Of a stretch of 64,000 nt of DNA, positions 45,402 to 54,520 are shown in pieces (position 1 is the stretch's first letter; every line of letters begins with the position of its first letter). The DNA is from Arthrobacter agilis (GTDB lineage: Bacteria; Actinomycetota; Actinomycetes; Actinomycetales; Micrococcaceae): contig NZ_VHIM01000001.1 of NCBI RefSeq assembly GCF_006494655.1, forward strand, positions 434,001-498,000, given 5' to 3'. The notes under the pieces are model-generated. The model had not been told where the DNA came from. It searched no databases and saw only the letters and a list, made by a program, of their open reading frames with translations. The position numbers were made by a program, and so were the translations under genes.

Positions 45402-46382
45402 TCAGGCCGAATCGCGCTCCACGACGTGCAAGCCGTGCCCCGGATGCACGGGTTTGTCCTCCGCCCCGTCGAGATCTGCCAGCACGAGGGCCGCGAGATA
45501 GCGCGCCTGCACCTCGATGGATTGCGAGACCGTCGTCAGCGCCGGTGCCGCCAGCCTGGCCGCGGGGACGTCGTCGACCCCGATCACCGCGCAGCCCTCG
45601 GGGCAGGACAGCCCCTCCGCCCGGAGCCCTGCCAGGACCGCGAGCGCGACGTCGTCGTTGTAGGCGGCAACACCGGTGACCTCCTGCCCGCGCCAGGCTC
45701 GTACGGCAACCGCAGCGGCGTCGACGTCGAGCCCGACCGGACGGACGACGGGCTCGGGAAGGCCGAGCTCCGTGCAGGCCCGCCGTACGCCGAGGAGGCG
45801 GTCGCGGGCGAAGACCTCGAGCCGGGAGTCGGTAGGCCAGGCGTACCCGATCCTGCCGCGCCGGCGGCCAAGGTGCCCTGCCTGCAGTCCGCCGATCCGC
45901 AGCTGACTCTCCGAGGGCAGGGCGGGATCGGGCTGGTCGTCCTCGCCGAGCGTCCCGAGTACCTGGATGCCCGCCTGCCGCATGGCCAGCAGATCGTGAT
46001 CGGCGAAGGGCGCGAACCCGATGACGGCACGGGGTGTGACGGTCCGCCAGAGATCGGTGAGTGACCGCGCACCGCGCCCGTGATGCACCAGGACGGACAG
46101 GCCACGGCCCGAGAGTTCGTCGGCCAGCTCGTCCAGCAGCGTCTCGATGACGGGCCCCACGGGCCAGTCCGGCAGGATGCACAGCACCAGATCGCTCCGC
46201 CCGGTCCGCAGGGCCCGGGCAGCGGCCGACGGCGCGTACCCCAGCCGCACGGCGGTCTCGCGGACCCGGCGGCGCGTCTCCTCCGAGATGTTCACGCCGT
46301 CGCGTCCGGTCAGCACGTAGCTGACCGTGGTGCGTGAGACACCGCTCTCGCGGGCCACATCGGCGCTCGTGATCCCTGCCAC
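45402..46382 (-). CDS. LacI family transcriptional regulator
   Basis: A 326-residue LacI-type regulator. ITSADVARESGVSRTTVSYVLTG is the helix-turn-helix, SAAARALRTGRSDLV the hinge region. The effector domain includes CILPDWPVGPVIETLL, GVAAYNDDVALAVLAGL and GCAVIGVDDVPAARLAAP. The start is GTG at 46382 behind GGGGGAG with a short spacer. No sugar gene adjoins it directly; the convergent beta-helix gene may or may not be a target. Confidence 0.85.
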   Translation of the reverse strand: MAGITSADVARESGVSRTTVSYVLTGRDGVNISEETRRRVRETAVRLGYAPSAAARALRTGRSDLVLCILPDWPVGPVIETLLDELADELSGRGLSVLVHHGRGARSLTDLWRTVTPRAVIGFAPFADHDLLAMRQAGIQVLGTLGEDDQPDPALPSESQLRIGGLQAGHLGRRRGRIGYAWPTDSRLEVFARDRLLGVRRACTELGLPEPVVRPVGLDVDAAAVAVRAWRGQEVTGVAAYNDDVALAVLAGLRAEGLSCPEGCAVIGVDDVPAARLAAPALTTVSQSIEVQARYLAALVLADLDGAEDKPVHPGHGLHVVERDSA

Positions 46383-46418
46383 CGCTCCCCCTCACCGGCC
46401 CACGTCCTTGCTGCCAGT

Positions 46419-47453
46419 CTAGGTGGGACCCTGCAACGCCTCCGCGCCGCCCGCGCCTCCTGCCCGCACCCCGCTCGGCGTCGTGCCGTACCAGCGGCGG
46501 ACACACCGCGTGAGCGCCGACTGCTCGGACAGCCCCACGAGCCCCGCGACCTGCTGCAGCGGCAGGTCCGTGCGGGTGAGCAATCGGAGTGCGGCGTCCC
46601 GGCGGGCGTCGTCGAGCAGGCTCTCGAACGTGAGCCCCTCCGCGGCGAGCCGTCGCTGCAGCGTCCGGGCGTGCATGCCGAGGAGGCGGGCAGCGGAGCC
46701 GATACGCGGCGGTGATGTCCCGAGCATGCGATCGATCGCCGTCCGCACCTGCGGCGCGACCACACGCCCCGGCTCCGGGAAGTGTGTGTGGAGGTAGTCG
46801 AGGGCGATCTCGCGCAGGGTGTCGTCGACGCCGGCGAGCGGGCGGTCGAGGAGGCTCCGCGGCACCCGGAGCAGCGAGGTGGGCTGCCCGAAGCGCACCT
46901 CGGCGCCGAAGAATTCGGTGTACCGGGAGGCGGGCGCCTTGGGCAGGTGCGAGAGGTGGACCGAGTGGAGCCCGTACGGGCCGTCGAGGAGGAAGTGGAT
47001 CATGCGGTGCGAGAAGGCGAGGATCGCATCGGTGGCCTGGCGCGGTGGCGTCCCGTCGGAGGACCCGTAGCAGAGGCCGACGTCGCCCGCGCGGCCCTCC
47101 GGGTCCGCCACGATGGTGAAGCGCAGCACTGGACTGTGGAGGAACAGGAACTGCGACGCGCACTCGAGGGCGGCCCCGACGGTCGGCGAGTTCTGGACGG
47201 CGACGGCGAGCGGGCCGAGGATGCCGATGTCCTGATACTCGGAGATGCGGAGCCCCAGATCGGGACACGGCAGGGTCCGAGCCGCTCCCTCGAGGAGTCG
47301 TGCCATCGCGATGTCGGAGACGAGGACGTCGTCGCCGTCGAGCGCGTCGAGCGGCACCCTGAAGCGGGCGGCGAGTGCTTCGGCGTCACCCCCCAACTGC
47401 TCGACGACGTCGCGGAAGCCGCGCATGCCGGCGGATCGGATGACGGAGCCCAT
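46419..47453 (-). CDS. AraC family regulator, VirS/OruR type
   Basis: A 344-residue regulator with the arabinose-binding-like N-terminal domain seen in VirS and OruR (VIRSAGMRGFRDVVEQLGGD, VAVQNSPTVGAALECASQFL, SVHLSHLPKAPASRYTEFFG) and a C-terminal AraC double helix-turn-helix (SAARLLGMHARTLQRRLAAEG, VAGLVGLSEQSALTRCVRRWYG). The ATG at 47453 is supported because upstream codons are antisense to the monooxygenase. It is divergent from a monooxygenase-SDR-hydrolase operon, the same arrangement as virS and the mymA operon of Mycobacterium tuberculosis, so it probably activates that operon. A GCCGC-N7-GCGGC dyad lies in the 69-base spacer (47478-47494). Confidence 0.88.
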   Translation of the reverse strand: MGSVIRSAGMRGFRDVVEQLGGDAEALAARFRVPLDALDGDDVLVSDIAMARLLEGAARTLPCPDLGLRISEYQDIGILGPLAVAVQNSPTVGAALECASQFLFLHSPVLRFTIVADPEGRAGDVGLCYGSSDGTPPRQATDAILAFSHRMIHFLLDGPYGLHSVHLSHLPKAPASRYTEFFGAEVRFGQPTSLLRVPRSLLDRPLAGVDDTLREIALDYLHTHFPEPGRVVAPQVRTAIDRMLGTSPPRIGSAARLLGMHARTLQRRLAAEGLTFESLLDDARRDAALRLLTRTDLPLQQVAGLVGLSEQSALTRCVRRWYGTTPSGVRAGGAGGAEALQGPT

Positions 47454-47522
47454 GTCGTCCAAGGGTAAATACCTGTCGCCGCAAGTCAAGCGGCGCATGG
47501 TGCCAGACGGAATGATGGAGGG

Positions 47523-49037
47523 ATGGACACAGCACTCGAGCACCTCGACGTCGTCATCGTCGGCGCAGGCCTCTCCGGCATCGGCGCCGCCTACCGCGTC
47601 TCCACAGGCCTCCCCGGCAAGAGCTTCGCCGTCCTCGAGGCGCGCAGCGCCATCGGCGGCACCTGGGATCTCTTCCGCTACCCCGGCGTCCGATCCGACA
47701 GTGACATGTTCACGCTCGGGTACCCCTTCCGCCCGTGGACCGAGGCCAAGGCGATCGCCGACGGGTCGTCCATCCTCTCCTACATCCGCGACACCGCCGA
47801 CGACCCCCGCATCCGCGAGCGCATCCGCTTCCGCACCAAGCTGATCAGTGCCGCGTGGTCCTCGGAGGACGCCCGCTGGACCCTCGAGCTGGAGGTGACG
47901 GACGACGTCGGCGCCACCGAGCGCCGCCGGCTCACCTGCGGCTTCCTCTATCTCTGCAGCGGCTACTACGACTACGACCGCGGGTACGAGCCCTCCTTCC
48001 CCGGCATCGAGTCCTTCACGGGTGAGATCGTCCGCCCGCAGTTCTGGCCCGAGGAGCTGGACTACGCGGGGAAGAGGGTCGTGGTGATCGGCAGTGGCGC
48101 CACCGCCGTCACCCTCGTCCCCTCCATGGCGAAGGAGGCCGGACATGTGACGATGCTGCAGCGCTCCCCCACCTACGTCACGGCGGTCCCGAGCCGCGAC
48201 AAGTTCTCCGACGCCGTCCGCCGCCGCCTCCCCGCAGGAGCGGCCCACCACGTGGCCCGCGCCAAGAACGTCCTGTTCACCCAGGCCTTCTACCAGCTCT
48301 GCCGGCGCCGGCCCGAGTTGGCCAAGAAGCTCATCCGCACCCAGACCGAGCGGATCCTCGGCGACGAGGCGTCGGTCCGGGAGAACTTCACCCCGGCATA
48401 CAACCCCTGGGACCAGCGGCTCTGCGTCGCACCGAGCGCCGACCTCTTCAAGGCCCTCAAATCCGGCGCGGCATCCGTGGTCACGGACACCATCGACACC
48501 TTCACCCCGACCGGCATCCGCCTCGCATCGGGGCAGGAACTCGAGGCCGACGTCGTCGTCACCGCCACCGGCCTCTCGATGCTGCCGCTCGGCGGCGCGA
48601 CGTTCACTGTGGACGGCAGGGAGGTGAACCTCGGCGATTCGTGGGTGTACCGCGGGCTGATGGTCAGCGGCGTACCCAACCTCGCGCTGTGCGTCGGCTA
48701 CACCAACGCCTCCTGGACGCTGCGGGCCGATCTCAGCTCGCGCTACGTCTGCCGCCTCATCCGCTACCTGGACCGGCACGGCCACCGCTACGCCGCCCCG
48801 GCGGTCGACGGCGACATGACCGCACGTCCCATCCTCGACCTGACCTCCGGGTACGTGCAGCGCGCCGTCTCCGCCTTCCCGAAGCAGGGCGACCGCCAGC
48901 CGTGGATCATGCGGCAGAACTATCTGCTCGACGCCCCGACGGCCCTGCGCGGCAGCCTCTCGAAGAACATGGTGTTCGATACCCCCGTCCCATCCAGCGA
49001 CACCCCCGCACCCGACCTCCAGGAGATCCACGCGTGA
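47523..49037 (+). CDS. FAD-dependent (Baeyer-Villiger-type) monooxygenase, MymA-like
   Basis: A 504-residue class B flavin monooxygenase. DVVIVGAGLSGIGAAYRV is the FAD Rossmann motif, GGTWDLFRYPGVRSDSDM the conserved block after it, and VVVIGSGATAVTLVPSM the NADPH motif. The FxGxxxHxxxW fingerprint is altered: the aligned segment is FTGEIVRPQFWPEELDY, with the His replaced (H to P/Q context). That departure is typical of the EthA/MymA branch, which has HxxxWP or PQxWP variants. It starts after GGAGG and is first in a coupled operon with an SDR and a hydrolase. Confidence 0.87.
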   Translation: MDTALEHLDVVIVGAGLSGIGAAYRVSTGLPGKSFAVLEARSAIGGTWDLFRYPGVRSDSDMFTLGYPFRPWTEAKAIADGSSILSYIRDTADDPRIRERIRFRTKLISAAWSSEDARWTLELEVTDDVGATERRRLTCGFLYLCSGYYDYDRGYEPSFPGIESFTGEIVRPQFWPEELDYAGKRVVVIGSGATAVTLVPSMAKEAGHVTMLQRSPTYVTAVPSRDKFSDAVRRRLPAGAAHHVARAKNVLFTQAFYQLCRRRPELAKKLIRTQTERILGDEASVRENFTPAYNPWDQRLCVAPSADLFKALKSGAASVVTDTIDTFTPTGIRLASGQELEADVVVTATGLSMLPLGGATFTVDGREVNLGDSWVYRGLMVSGVPNLALCVGYTNASWTLRADLSSRYVCRLIRYLDRHGHRYAAPAVDGDMTARPILDLTSGYVQRAVSAFPKQGDRQPWIMRQNYLLDAPTALRGSLSKNMVFDTPVPSSDTPAPDLQEIHA

Positions 49038-49885
49038 GCATCCAGCCCTTCCAGTTCACCGGCGCCACCGCCGTCGTCACCGGAGCTGCGGGAGGCATGG
49101 GCGAGCACCTCGCGCGCGGCCTCGCCGAACGCGGCAGCACGGTGCTGCTCGTCGATCGTGACGCGGAGAAGCTCGACGCCGTCGCCTCCTCCATCCGGTC
49201 CACCTACCCGGGCAGCCGGGTGACCACCTTCGTCGCGGATCTTGCTGAACGGGACGCCGTCGAGACTCTGGCCGCCGATCTGCTCCAGGCGACCGAGCGC
49301 ATCGACCTGCTGATCAACAACGCGGGAGTGGCCCTGGCCGGTCGCTTCGACCAGATCAGCATGGCCGACTTCGACTGGGTGCTGGCCATCAACTTCCACG
49401 CGCCCGTCCTCCTGACCCACCACCTGCTGCCGCGGATCACGCCGGGCGGCCACATCGTCAACGTCTCGAGCCTGTTCGGCCTGGTGGGACCCGCGGGCCA
49501 GACCGCCTACTCCTCCAGCAAGTTCGCGCTCCGCGGCTTCACGGAAGCGCTCCGCAACGAGCTGCTGCCGCGCGGCATCGGCATCACCTCGGTGCACCCG
49601 GGCGGCATCCGGACCGGCATCGCGCTGAACGCGCGGATCGGCGGAAACCTCAGCGACGTCGACGTGAAAAAGGCCAAGGACGAGTTCAACAAGCTCCTCA
49701 CCTTCCCCGCGGACAAGGCCGCGGAGCTCATGCTCGAGGCCGTCAAGGCCCGGAAGCCCCGCCTGCTGATCGGCCTCAGCGCGAAGATCCCCGACGTCGT
49801 GGCCCGCGTCGCACCCATGTCCTTCGGCACCCTCGAGCGCCGCGCCACGAAGCTCGCCCGGCTCGCCCGGAAGGTCCGCCGGTGA
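49034..49885 (+). CDS. Short-chain dehydrogenase/reductase (mymA-like operon)
   Basis: A 283-residue classical SDR. VVTGAAGGMGEHLARGLAERG binds the cofactor, LLINNAGVA is the NNAG motif, and the catalytic Ser and YxxxK appear as VNVSSLFGL and AYSSSKFALRGF. The basic C-terminus (RRATKLARLARKVRR) may associate with the membrane. It begins with GTG in a GTGA overlap with the monooxygenase stop and overlaps the hydrolase gene by 4 bases. M. tuberculosis Rv3085 holds the matching place in the mymA operon. Confidence 0.9.
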   Translation: MSIQPFQFTGATAVVTGAAGGMGEHLARGLAERGSTVLLVDRDAEKLDAVASSIRSTYPGSRVTTFVADLAERDAVETLAADLLQATERIDLLINNAGVALAGRFDQISMADFDWVLAINFHAPVLLTHHLLPRITPGGHIVNVSSLFGLVGPAGQTAYSSSKFALRGFTEALRNELLPRGIGITSVHPGGIRTGIALNARIGGNLSDVDVKKAKDEFNKLLTFPADKAAELMLEAVKARKPRLLIGLSAKIPDVVARVAPMSFGTLERRATKLARLARKVRR

Positions 49886-50769
49886 GTGGGGCCGAGGTGG
49901 AGCGGCCCGCGGCGCACGACGACGGCATGCTGGTGGTCGACGGCGTGCGGGTCCGCTACCGCGACACGGGTGCGAGGACCAGGCCGCCCGTGCTGCTGAT
50001 CCACGGCATCGGACGCAGCCTGGAGGACTGGGAAGGGCTCTACGGGCGGCTGGCAACGGATCACCGCGTCATCAGCGTGGACCTGCCCGGATTCGGGCTG
50101 TCGGAGCGGACCGAGGGGCGCTACTCGATGGAGTCGATGGCCCGCTTCGTCATCGCGGCCCTCGATACCCTCGGCGAGCACCGGCCGCTGCACGTGGTGG
50201 GCAATTCGCTCGGCGGGGCCGTCGCCATGAAGATCAGCGCCCTCGAACCGGCGCGCGTGCGGAGCCTCGTGCTCGTGAACAGCGCCGGCTTCGGCAAGGA
50301 AGTGACCATCGCGCTGCGGCTGCTCGCGATCGGCCCGCTCGGCAGGCGCCTCATGAAGGACAAGTCCCGCAAGGCCGCGTACCGCACCGAGCGCGCCCTG
50401 TTCTACGACAAGAAGTACGTCACCGAGGAGCGCCTCGACCACGCCCAGCAGGTCGGCGGCAACCCGGTGCACGACGACGTCCTGCTCGCCGTCGCCCGGC
50501 ATCTCGGCACGTTCCGCGGAGTGCGCCGCCGCTGGCGCACCGGGCTGCTGCGCACCGTCGCTGCGCAGCACAAGCCCACGCTCGTGGTGTGGGGGGACGA
50601 GGACCGCGTGCTGCCGGCCTCCCATCTCGACCACGCCCGGAAGGTCTTCCCGCACGCCGAGTTCCACCTGTTCGAACGCTGCGGGCACATGCCGCAGATC
50701 GAACGGGAGGAGGAGTTCGACGCCCTGGTACGGGACTTCGTAGGACGGGTCGAGGCGGAGCCGAGCTAG
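49882..50769 (+). CDS. Alpha/beta hydrolase (mymA-like operon)
   Basis: A 295-residue alpha/beta hydrolase. LLIHGIGRSLEDW forms the oxyanion region, GNSLGGAVAMK the nucleophile elbow (Ser), VVWGDEDRVLP the acid Asp and RCGHMPQIE the catalytic His. It starts with GTG in a GTGA overlap, so the three enzymes are co-translated. With a Baeyer-Villiger-type oxygenase and an SDR, it could hydrolyse the ester or lactone made by the oxygenase. Confidence 0.9.
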   Translation: MSGAEVERPAAHDDGMLVVDGVRVRYRDTGARTRPPVLLIHGIGRSLEDWEGLYGRLATDHRVISVDLPGFGLSERTEGRYSMESMARFVIAALDTLGEHRPLHVVGNSLGGAVAMKISALEPARVRSLVLVNSAGFGKEVTIALRLLAIGPLGRRLMKDKSRKAAYRTERALFYDKKYVTEERLDHAQQVGGNPVHDDVLLAVARHLGTFRGVRRRWRTGLLRTVAAQHKPTLVVWGDEDRVLPASHLDHARKVFPHAEFHLFERCGHMPQIEREEEFDALVRDFVGRVEAEPS

Positions 50770-51025
50770 GAGCTGCTGCTCCATCGGGGGTCGGACCTCA
50801 AATCGATGCTCGTCGGGACGCGGACGTCCGGCCCGCAGCCTAACGGCAATCCCCCCTCCTGGAGGAGCTGTGCTCACTTCCCTACGGTTCTCTTGAGACA
50901 ACCCCGAGGTTCTCTCCGCTCCAGCTTCATGTTCGCCAGTAAGACTGGTACTCCGGGGGGAATCAGGAAGCGCCCCTCCGGCTGTCCCCCGCCCGGGTCG
51001 GAGCAGCAGTGTGAAAGGACGTGAA

Positions 51026-51409
51026 GTGCAGCCCATCATGGACAAGGCGGCCTTCTCCCGGCTCGTGGCCGAGACCGGCTCCACCCGAGCCGCAACGTCC
51101 TTCATCTCGCGGTTCGCCGACATGCTGGACGAGCGCATCATCGCGATCGAGCAGGCATTCCGCGCTCCGCACCCCGGTCAGTGGCAGCAGACCGTCCGGA
51201 AGCTGCACGCCGACGCGGCCGTGGCCGGAGCGGCACGTATCCATGCGACCGCGGGCCAGCTGCTCGAGCTCGACCCCCAGGACACCGGGATCGCGCCCAC
51301 CCTGATCGGCCAGCTCCGATCCGACGCACGCGTCTTCACCCTCGCTCACTCCGCCCTGTGCGAGGAACAGGCCTTCGCCGACCTCCTCGCCACCCGCCGC
51401 CACGCCTGA
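51026..51409 (+). CDS. HPt-like domain protein lacking the phospho-histidine
   Basis: A 127-residue helical protein resembling a histidine phosphotransfer domain. VRKLHADAAVAGAARIHATAG aligns with the HxLKGSS-GA helix of HPt proteins, but the phospho-accepting His is Arg58 and the following Lys is His61. It may be a non-phosphorylatable relative or a different four-helix protein. The GTG at 51026 is favoured by AAAGGA at 6-7 bases; ATG 51038 is an alternative. The 256-base spacer upstream (50770-51025) holds a small CTCC/GGAG hairpin and two GGTTCTCT copies but no confident promoter. Confidence 0.5.
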   Translation: MQPIMDKAAFSRLVAETGSTRAATSFISRFADMLDERIIAIEQAFRAPHPGQWQQTVRKLHADAAVAGAARIHATAGQLLELDPQDTGIAPTLIGQLRSDARVFTLAHSALCEEQAFADLLATRRHA

Positions 51410-51502
51410 TCGCCGCCGCAGCTGCCCGCGCGGCGCAGCGCGCCCGCGAGAGGCACGCCGGCGTGATCGTCCACCGCGCGATCAACACAGCTTCTTCGCC
51501 GG

Positions 51503-52486
51503 TCAGGGCTCGGTGCGGCCCTTCGGCACGTAGGCCTCCCGCCAGCGCTCCAGCTCGGCGAAGAACTCCGAACGGGCGGGTTCGGGCGAGAGGGCGAGAT
51601 CGTGGATGCCACCACGGATGCGGACCAGGGTGACGAGCCGTCCGAGACGGGGGGCCCGGGCTGCGATGTGCCCGACGTCGAGCACCACGTCCGTCGACGA
51701 GATCCGGCCGGGCTCCTTCACCGGGTTCGACGTCGCATCGGAGCACGCGACCAGGACCGGACAGTCGATGGCGAGGCCTCGATTGAGTTCTGCGTGGCCG
51801 CGGCGCACCGCGGCCAGCCACCCCGCCACCACCGGATATCCGCCATGCGGTTTCCAGGCCAGATCGTAGTCCCAGTCCCCGCCGGTCTCCCGGTGCAGGA
51901 AGTGCCCGTAGGCCGAGCCGAGCTTCCCTACCACCCGCCGGGGGCGCACGATCCCGATCCTGAGCACCGCGGCAGTGCCCAGCGTGCGCTGGAACAGGCT
52001 TGCGTTCAGGTCGAACCACGGGCTGTTGAGGGCCAGGGCGTCCACGACGCCCTGGCCTCGGCGACGATGCGCCCACAGCGAGGTGATGAGACCGCCCGTC
52101 GAATGCCCCATGACGACGAGCACATCGTGGTCCTCGTCCTCGCGGATGAGCTTCGCCGCGGCGTCGAGCTCCTCGTCGTAGTCCTCGAGGGACTCCGTGT
52201 AGTTCGGCGTCTGGTGCTCCCGGAGGGACCGTCCGTACTTCCGCAGGTCCAGGGCGTAGAAGTCGTAGCCGGCCGCGAGCCAGGCGTCGGCGAGATTGGT
52301 CTGGAAGAAGTAGTCGACGAAGCCGTGCACGTAGAGCACGGCCCGGCGGGATCCGCCCGGCGCCCGACGACGGACGAGCGTCGCGACGACCTCCCCTTCC
52401 ACGTCGGGGCGGAGCGGCAGCGTCCGGACGCCGTAGCCCTCCCCCAGAATGTCCTCCCCGTACGCGTCCTGCCCTGCTTCCGCCAC
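51503..52486 (-). CDS. Alpha/beta hydrolase, serine aminopeptidase/lysophospholipase type
   Basis: A 327-residue hydrolase of the Hydrolase_4 (monoglyceride lipase-like) group. VLYVHGFVDYFFQTNLADAW is the oxyanion and lid-start region, VMGHSTGGLITSLWAHR the nucleophile elbow, and IRGGIHDLALS near the C-terminus contains the catalytic His. No signal peptide. It stands alone between the HPt-like gene and the divergent nucleotidase gene. Lipid or short ester substrates are likely; nothing narrows it further. Confidence 0.87.
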   Translation of the reverse strand: MAEAGQDAYGEDILGEGYGVRTLPLRPDVEGEVVATLVRRRAPGGSRRAVLYVHGFVDYFFQTNLADAWLAAGYDFYALDLRKYGRSLREHQTPNYTESLEDYDEELDAAAKLIREDEDHDVLVVMGHSTGGLITSLWAHRRRGQGVVDALALNSPWFDLNASLFQRTLGTAAVLRIGIVRPRRVVGKLGSAYGHFLHRETGGDWDYDLAWKPHGGYPVVAGWLAAVRRGHAELNRGLAIDCPVLVACSDATSNPVKEPGRISSTDVVLDVGHIAARAPRLGRLVTLVRIRGGIHDLALSPEPARSEFFAELERWREAYVPKGRTEP

Positions 52487-52639
52487 TGCTGCTCCTCACG
52501 TGCCGCTCCTCGGTCCCCGCAGGGCACAGCACCCGACGGTGGATGCCGCGCGTTCACCCGCGCGACATCGGACGTCATCAGTGTGTCATCGGTCACCGAT
52601 AGGCTGTCGCCACCGCATCACACCAGGAGCTGATTTCAC

Positions 52640-54442
52640 GTGTCTGAACGTTTCACCAAGGGTCGCCGTCGCAGTATCGCGGCGGTCACCATCGGCTGCG
52701 CAGCAGCCATCGCACTGGCGCCCGCCGCCACCGCCGCACCCGGCGGTGGCACCGGGCCCAAGGACCGGACGGCCACCATCACCGTCATGGGTACCAGCGA
52801 CCTCCACGGCTACATCGAGAACTGGGACTACTTCACGAACGCCGAGTACGACGACGCCGCGCACAACGACGTCGGGCTCGCCAAGGTCTCGGGACTGATC
52901 AATCAGGTACGGGCGGACCGCGGGGCCGGGTCGACCGTGCTGATCGACGCCGGCGACACCATCCAGGGCACGTCCCTCACGGACTACTTCGCCAACGTGC
53001 AGCCCGTCGACGAGACCGGCGAGTCGCACCCGATGGCGGCCGCCATGAACGCCATGGGCTACGATGCCGCGGCACTCGGGAACCACGAGTTCAACTACGG
53101 CCTCCCCCTGCTTCGCACCTTCGAGGATCAGCTGGACTTCCCCCTGCTCGGCGCCAACGTGGTCGACTGGGACTCCGGAGCAGCGGCGTTCACCCCCTAC
53201 GTGATCAAGACCGTGAAGGTGACGGGACAGAAGCCCATCAGGGTGGGCATCCTCGGGCTGACGAACCCAGGGGTGGCCATCTGGGACAAGAACAACGTCG
53301 AGGGCGAGCTCCGCTTCCCCGGCATCGTGGAACAGGCGCGCAAGTACGTCCCCGAGATGAAGGCGGCCGGCGCCGACGTCGTCGTCGTCAGTTCGCACTC
53401 CGGCACCTCGGGCACCTCCTCCTACGGCGGCGACCTGCCGACGGAGAACGCGTCGACCGAACTCGCCGAACAGGTCCCGGGCATCGACGCGGTCCTCGTG
53501 GGCCACGCCCACCAGGAGATCCCCGAACGCTTCGTGACCAACGAGCAGACGGGCGAGAGCGTCCTGCTGACCGAACCGAAGAACTGGGGCATGCGCCTGT
53601 CCGTCATGGACTTCGAGCTCACCAAGGTGCGGGGCCAGTGGGACGTGACCTCCGCGAGGTCGGAACTGCTGAACGCCAACACCGTTCCCGCCGATCCCGT
53701 GATCTCCACGCTGATCTCGGAGCAGCACCAGCGGGTCATCGACTACGTGAACACCGCGATCGGCACCGCCACCGAGACCATGTCCGCAGCCGATGCACGC
53801 TTCCGCGACACGGCCGTCATGGACTTCGTCAACGAGGTGCAGGCCGGTGCCGTGGCCAAGGCCCTCGAGGGCACACCGAACGCCGATCTCCCGGTCCTGT
53901 CCATCGTGGCCCCCTTCAACCGTGCCGCGGTGATCCCCGAGGGCCCCGTGACCATCCGCGACGTGGCCGGGCTGTACGTCTTCCCCAACACGCTCTTCGG
54001 GGTCGAGATGACCGGCGCGCAGGTCAAGGACTACCTCGAATACTCGGCAAGGTACTTCACCCGGACGGACCCCGGTGCCCCGGTCGATCCCGCGACCCTC
54101 ACCAATGCCGACGGCACCCCTGACTACAACTACGACATGATGTCCGGCGTCTCCTACGACATCGACATCAGCAAGCCGGTGGGCCAGCGGATCACCGATC
54201 TGACCTACGCCGGGGCACCGATCGATCCGGCCCAGCGGTTCGCGGTGGCGACGAACAACTACCGGCAGTCCGGCGGCGGCAACTTCCCCCACATCGCCAC
54301 GGCGCCGGTCCTCGTGAACCAGACCACCGAGATCCGCCAGCTCCTGATCGACTACCTGATCACCGAGGAGACGATCGATCCGTCGACCTTCTTCGAGGAG
54401 AACTGGCAGCTCACCCGCGACGGCGAGCCCGTCTTCGACTGA
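52640..54442 (+). CDS. Secreted 5'-nucleotidase / 2',3'-cyclic phosphodiesterase-type metallophosphatase
   Basis: A 600-residue exported enzyme. The signal peptide ends near ATAA-PGG. The metallophosphatase domain (about 48-340) shows all metal-ligand blocks: GTSDLHGYI, IDAGDTIQGT, LGNHEFNYG, VVSSHSG and VGHAHQEIPE. The C-terminal 5_nucleotid_C domain (about 370-570) includes VTIRDVAGLYVFPNTLFGVEMTG-type sequence and NNYRQSGGGNFP, which bind the nucleotide base. There is no LPXTG or transmembrane tail, so it is probably released. It should recover phosphate and nucleosides from extracellular nucleotides. The start is GTG at 52640. Confidence 0.92.
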   Translation: MSERFTKGRRRSIAAVTIGCAAAIALAPAATAAPGGGTGPKDRTATITVMGTSDLHGYIENWDYFTNAEYDDAAHNDVGLAKVSGLINQVRADRGAGSTVLIDAGDTIQGTSLTDYFANVQPVDETGESHPMAAAMNAMGYDAAALGNHEFNYGLPLLRTFEDQLDFPLLGANVVDWDSGAAAFTPYVIKTVKVTGQKPIRVGILGLTNPGVAIWDKNNVEGELRFPGIVEQARKYVPEMKAAGADVVVVSSHSGTSGTSSYGGDLPTENASTELAEQVPGIDAVLVGHAHQEIPERFVTNEQTGESVLLTEPKNWGMRLSVMDFELTKVRGQWDVTSARSELLNANTVPADPVISTLISEQHQRVIDYVNTAIGTATETMSAADARFRDTAVMDFVNEVQAGAVAKALEGTPNADLPVLSIVAPFNRAAVIPEGPVTIRDVAGLYVFPNTLFGVEMTGAQVKDYLEYSARYFTRTDPGAPVDPATLTNADGTPDYNYDMMSGVSYDIDISKPVGQRITDLTYAGAPIDPAQRFAVATNNYRQSGGGNFPHIATAPVLVNQTTEIRQLLIDYLITEETIDPSTFFEENWQLTRDGEPVFD

Positions 54443-54459
54443 TCGCCTCGGAGACGGAA

Positions 54460-54502
54460 ACGACGGCAGGACGCGGGCCTCGGGTCTGCGTCCTGCCGTC
54501 GT
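54460..54502 (+). terminator. Strong terminator after the nucleotidase gene
   Basis: A perfect 15-bp stem (54460-54474 with 54488-54502), 17 bases after the stop. It immediately precedes the predicted -10 box of the GNAT gene. Confidence 0.75.
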
Positions 54503-54520
54503 CCGTTCTAGATTATGGAG

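Noticed and set aside
46419-49031. 870-codon minus-strand frame as one protein
   Set aside because: Only the last 344 codons are the AraC regulator; the rest is antisense to the monooxygenase.
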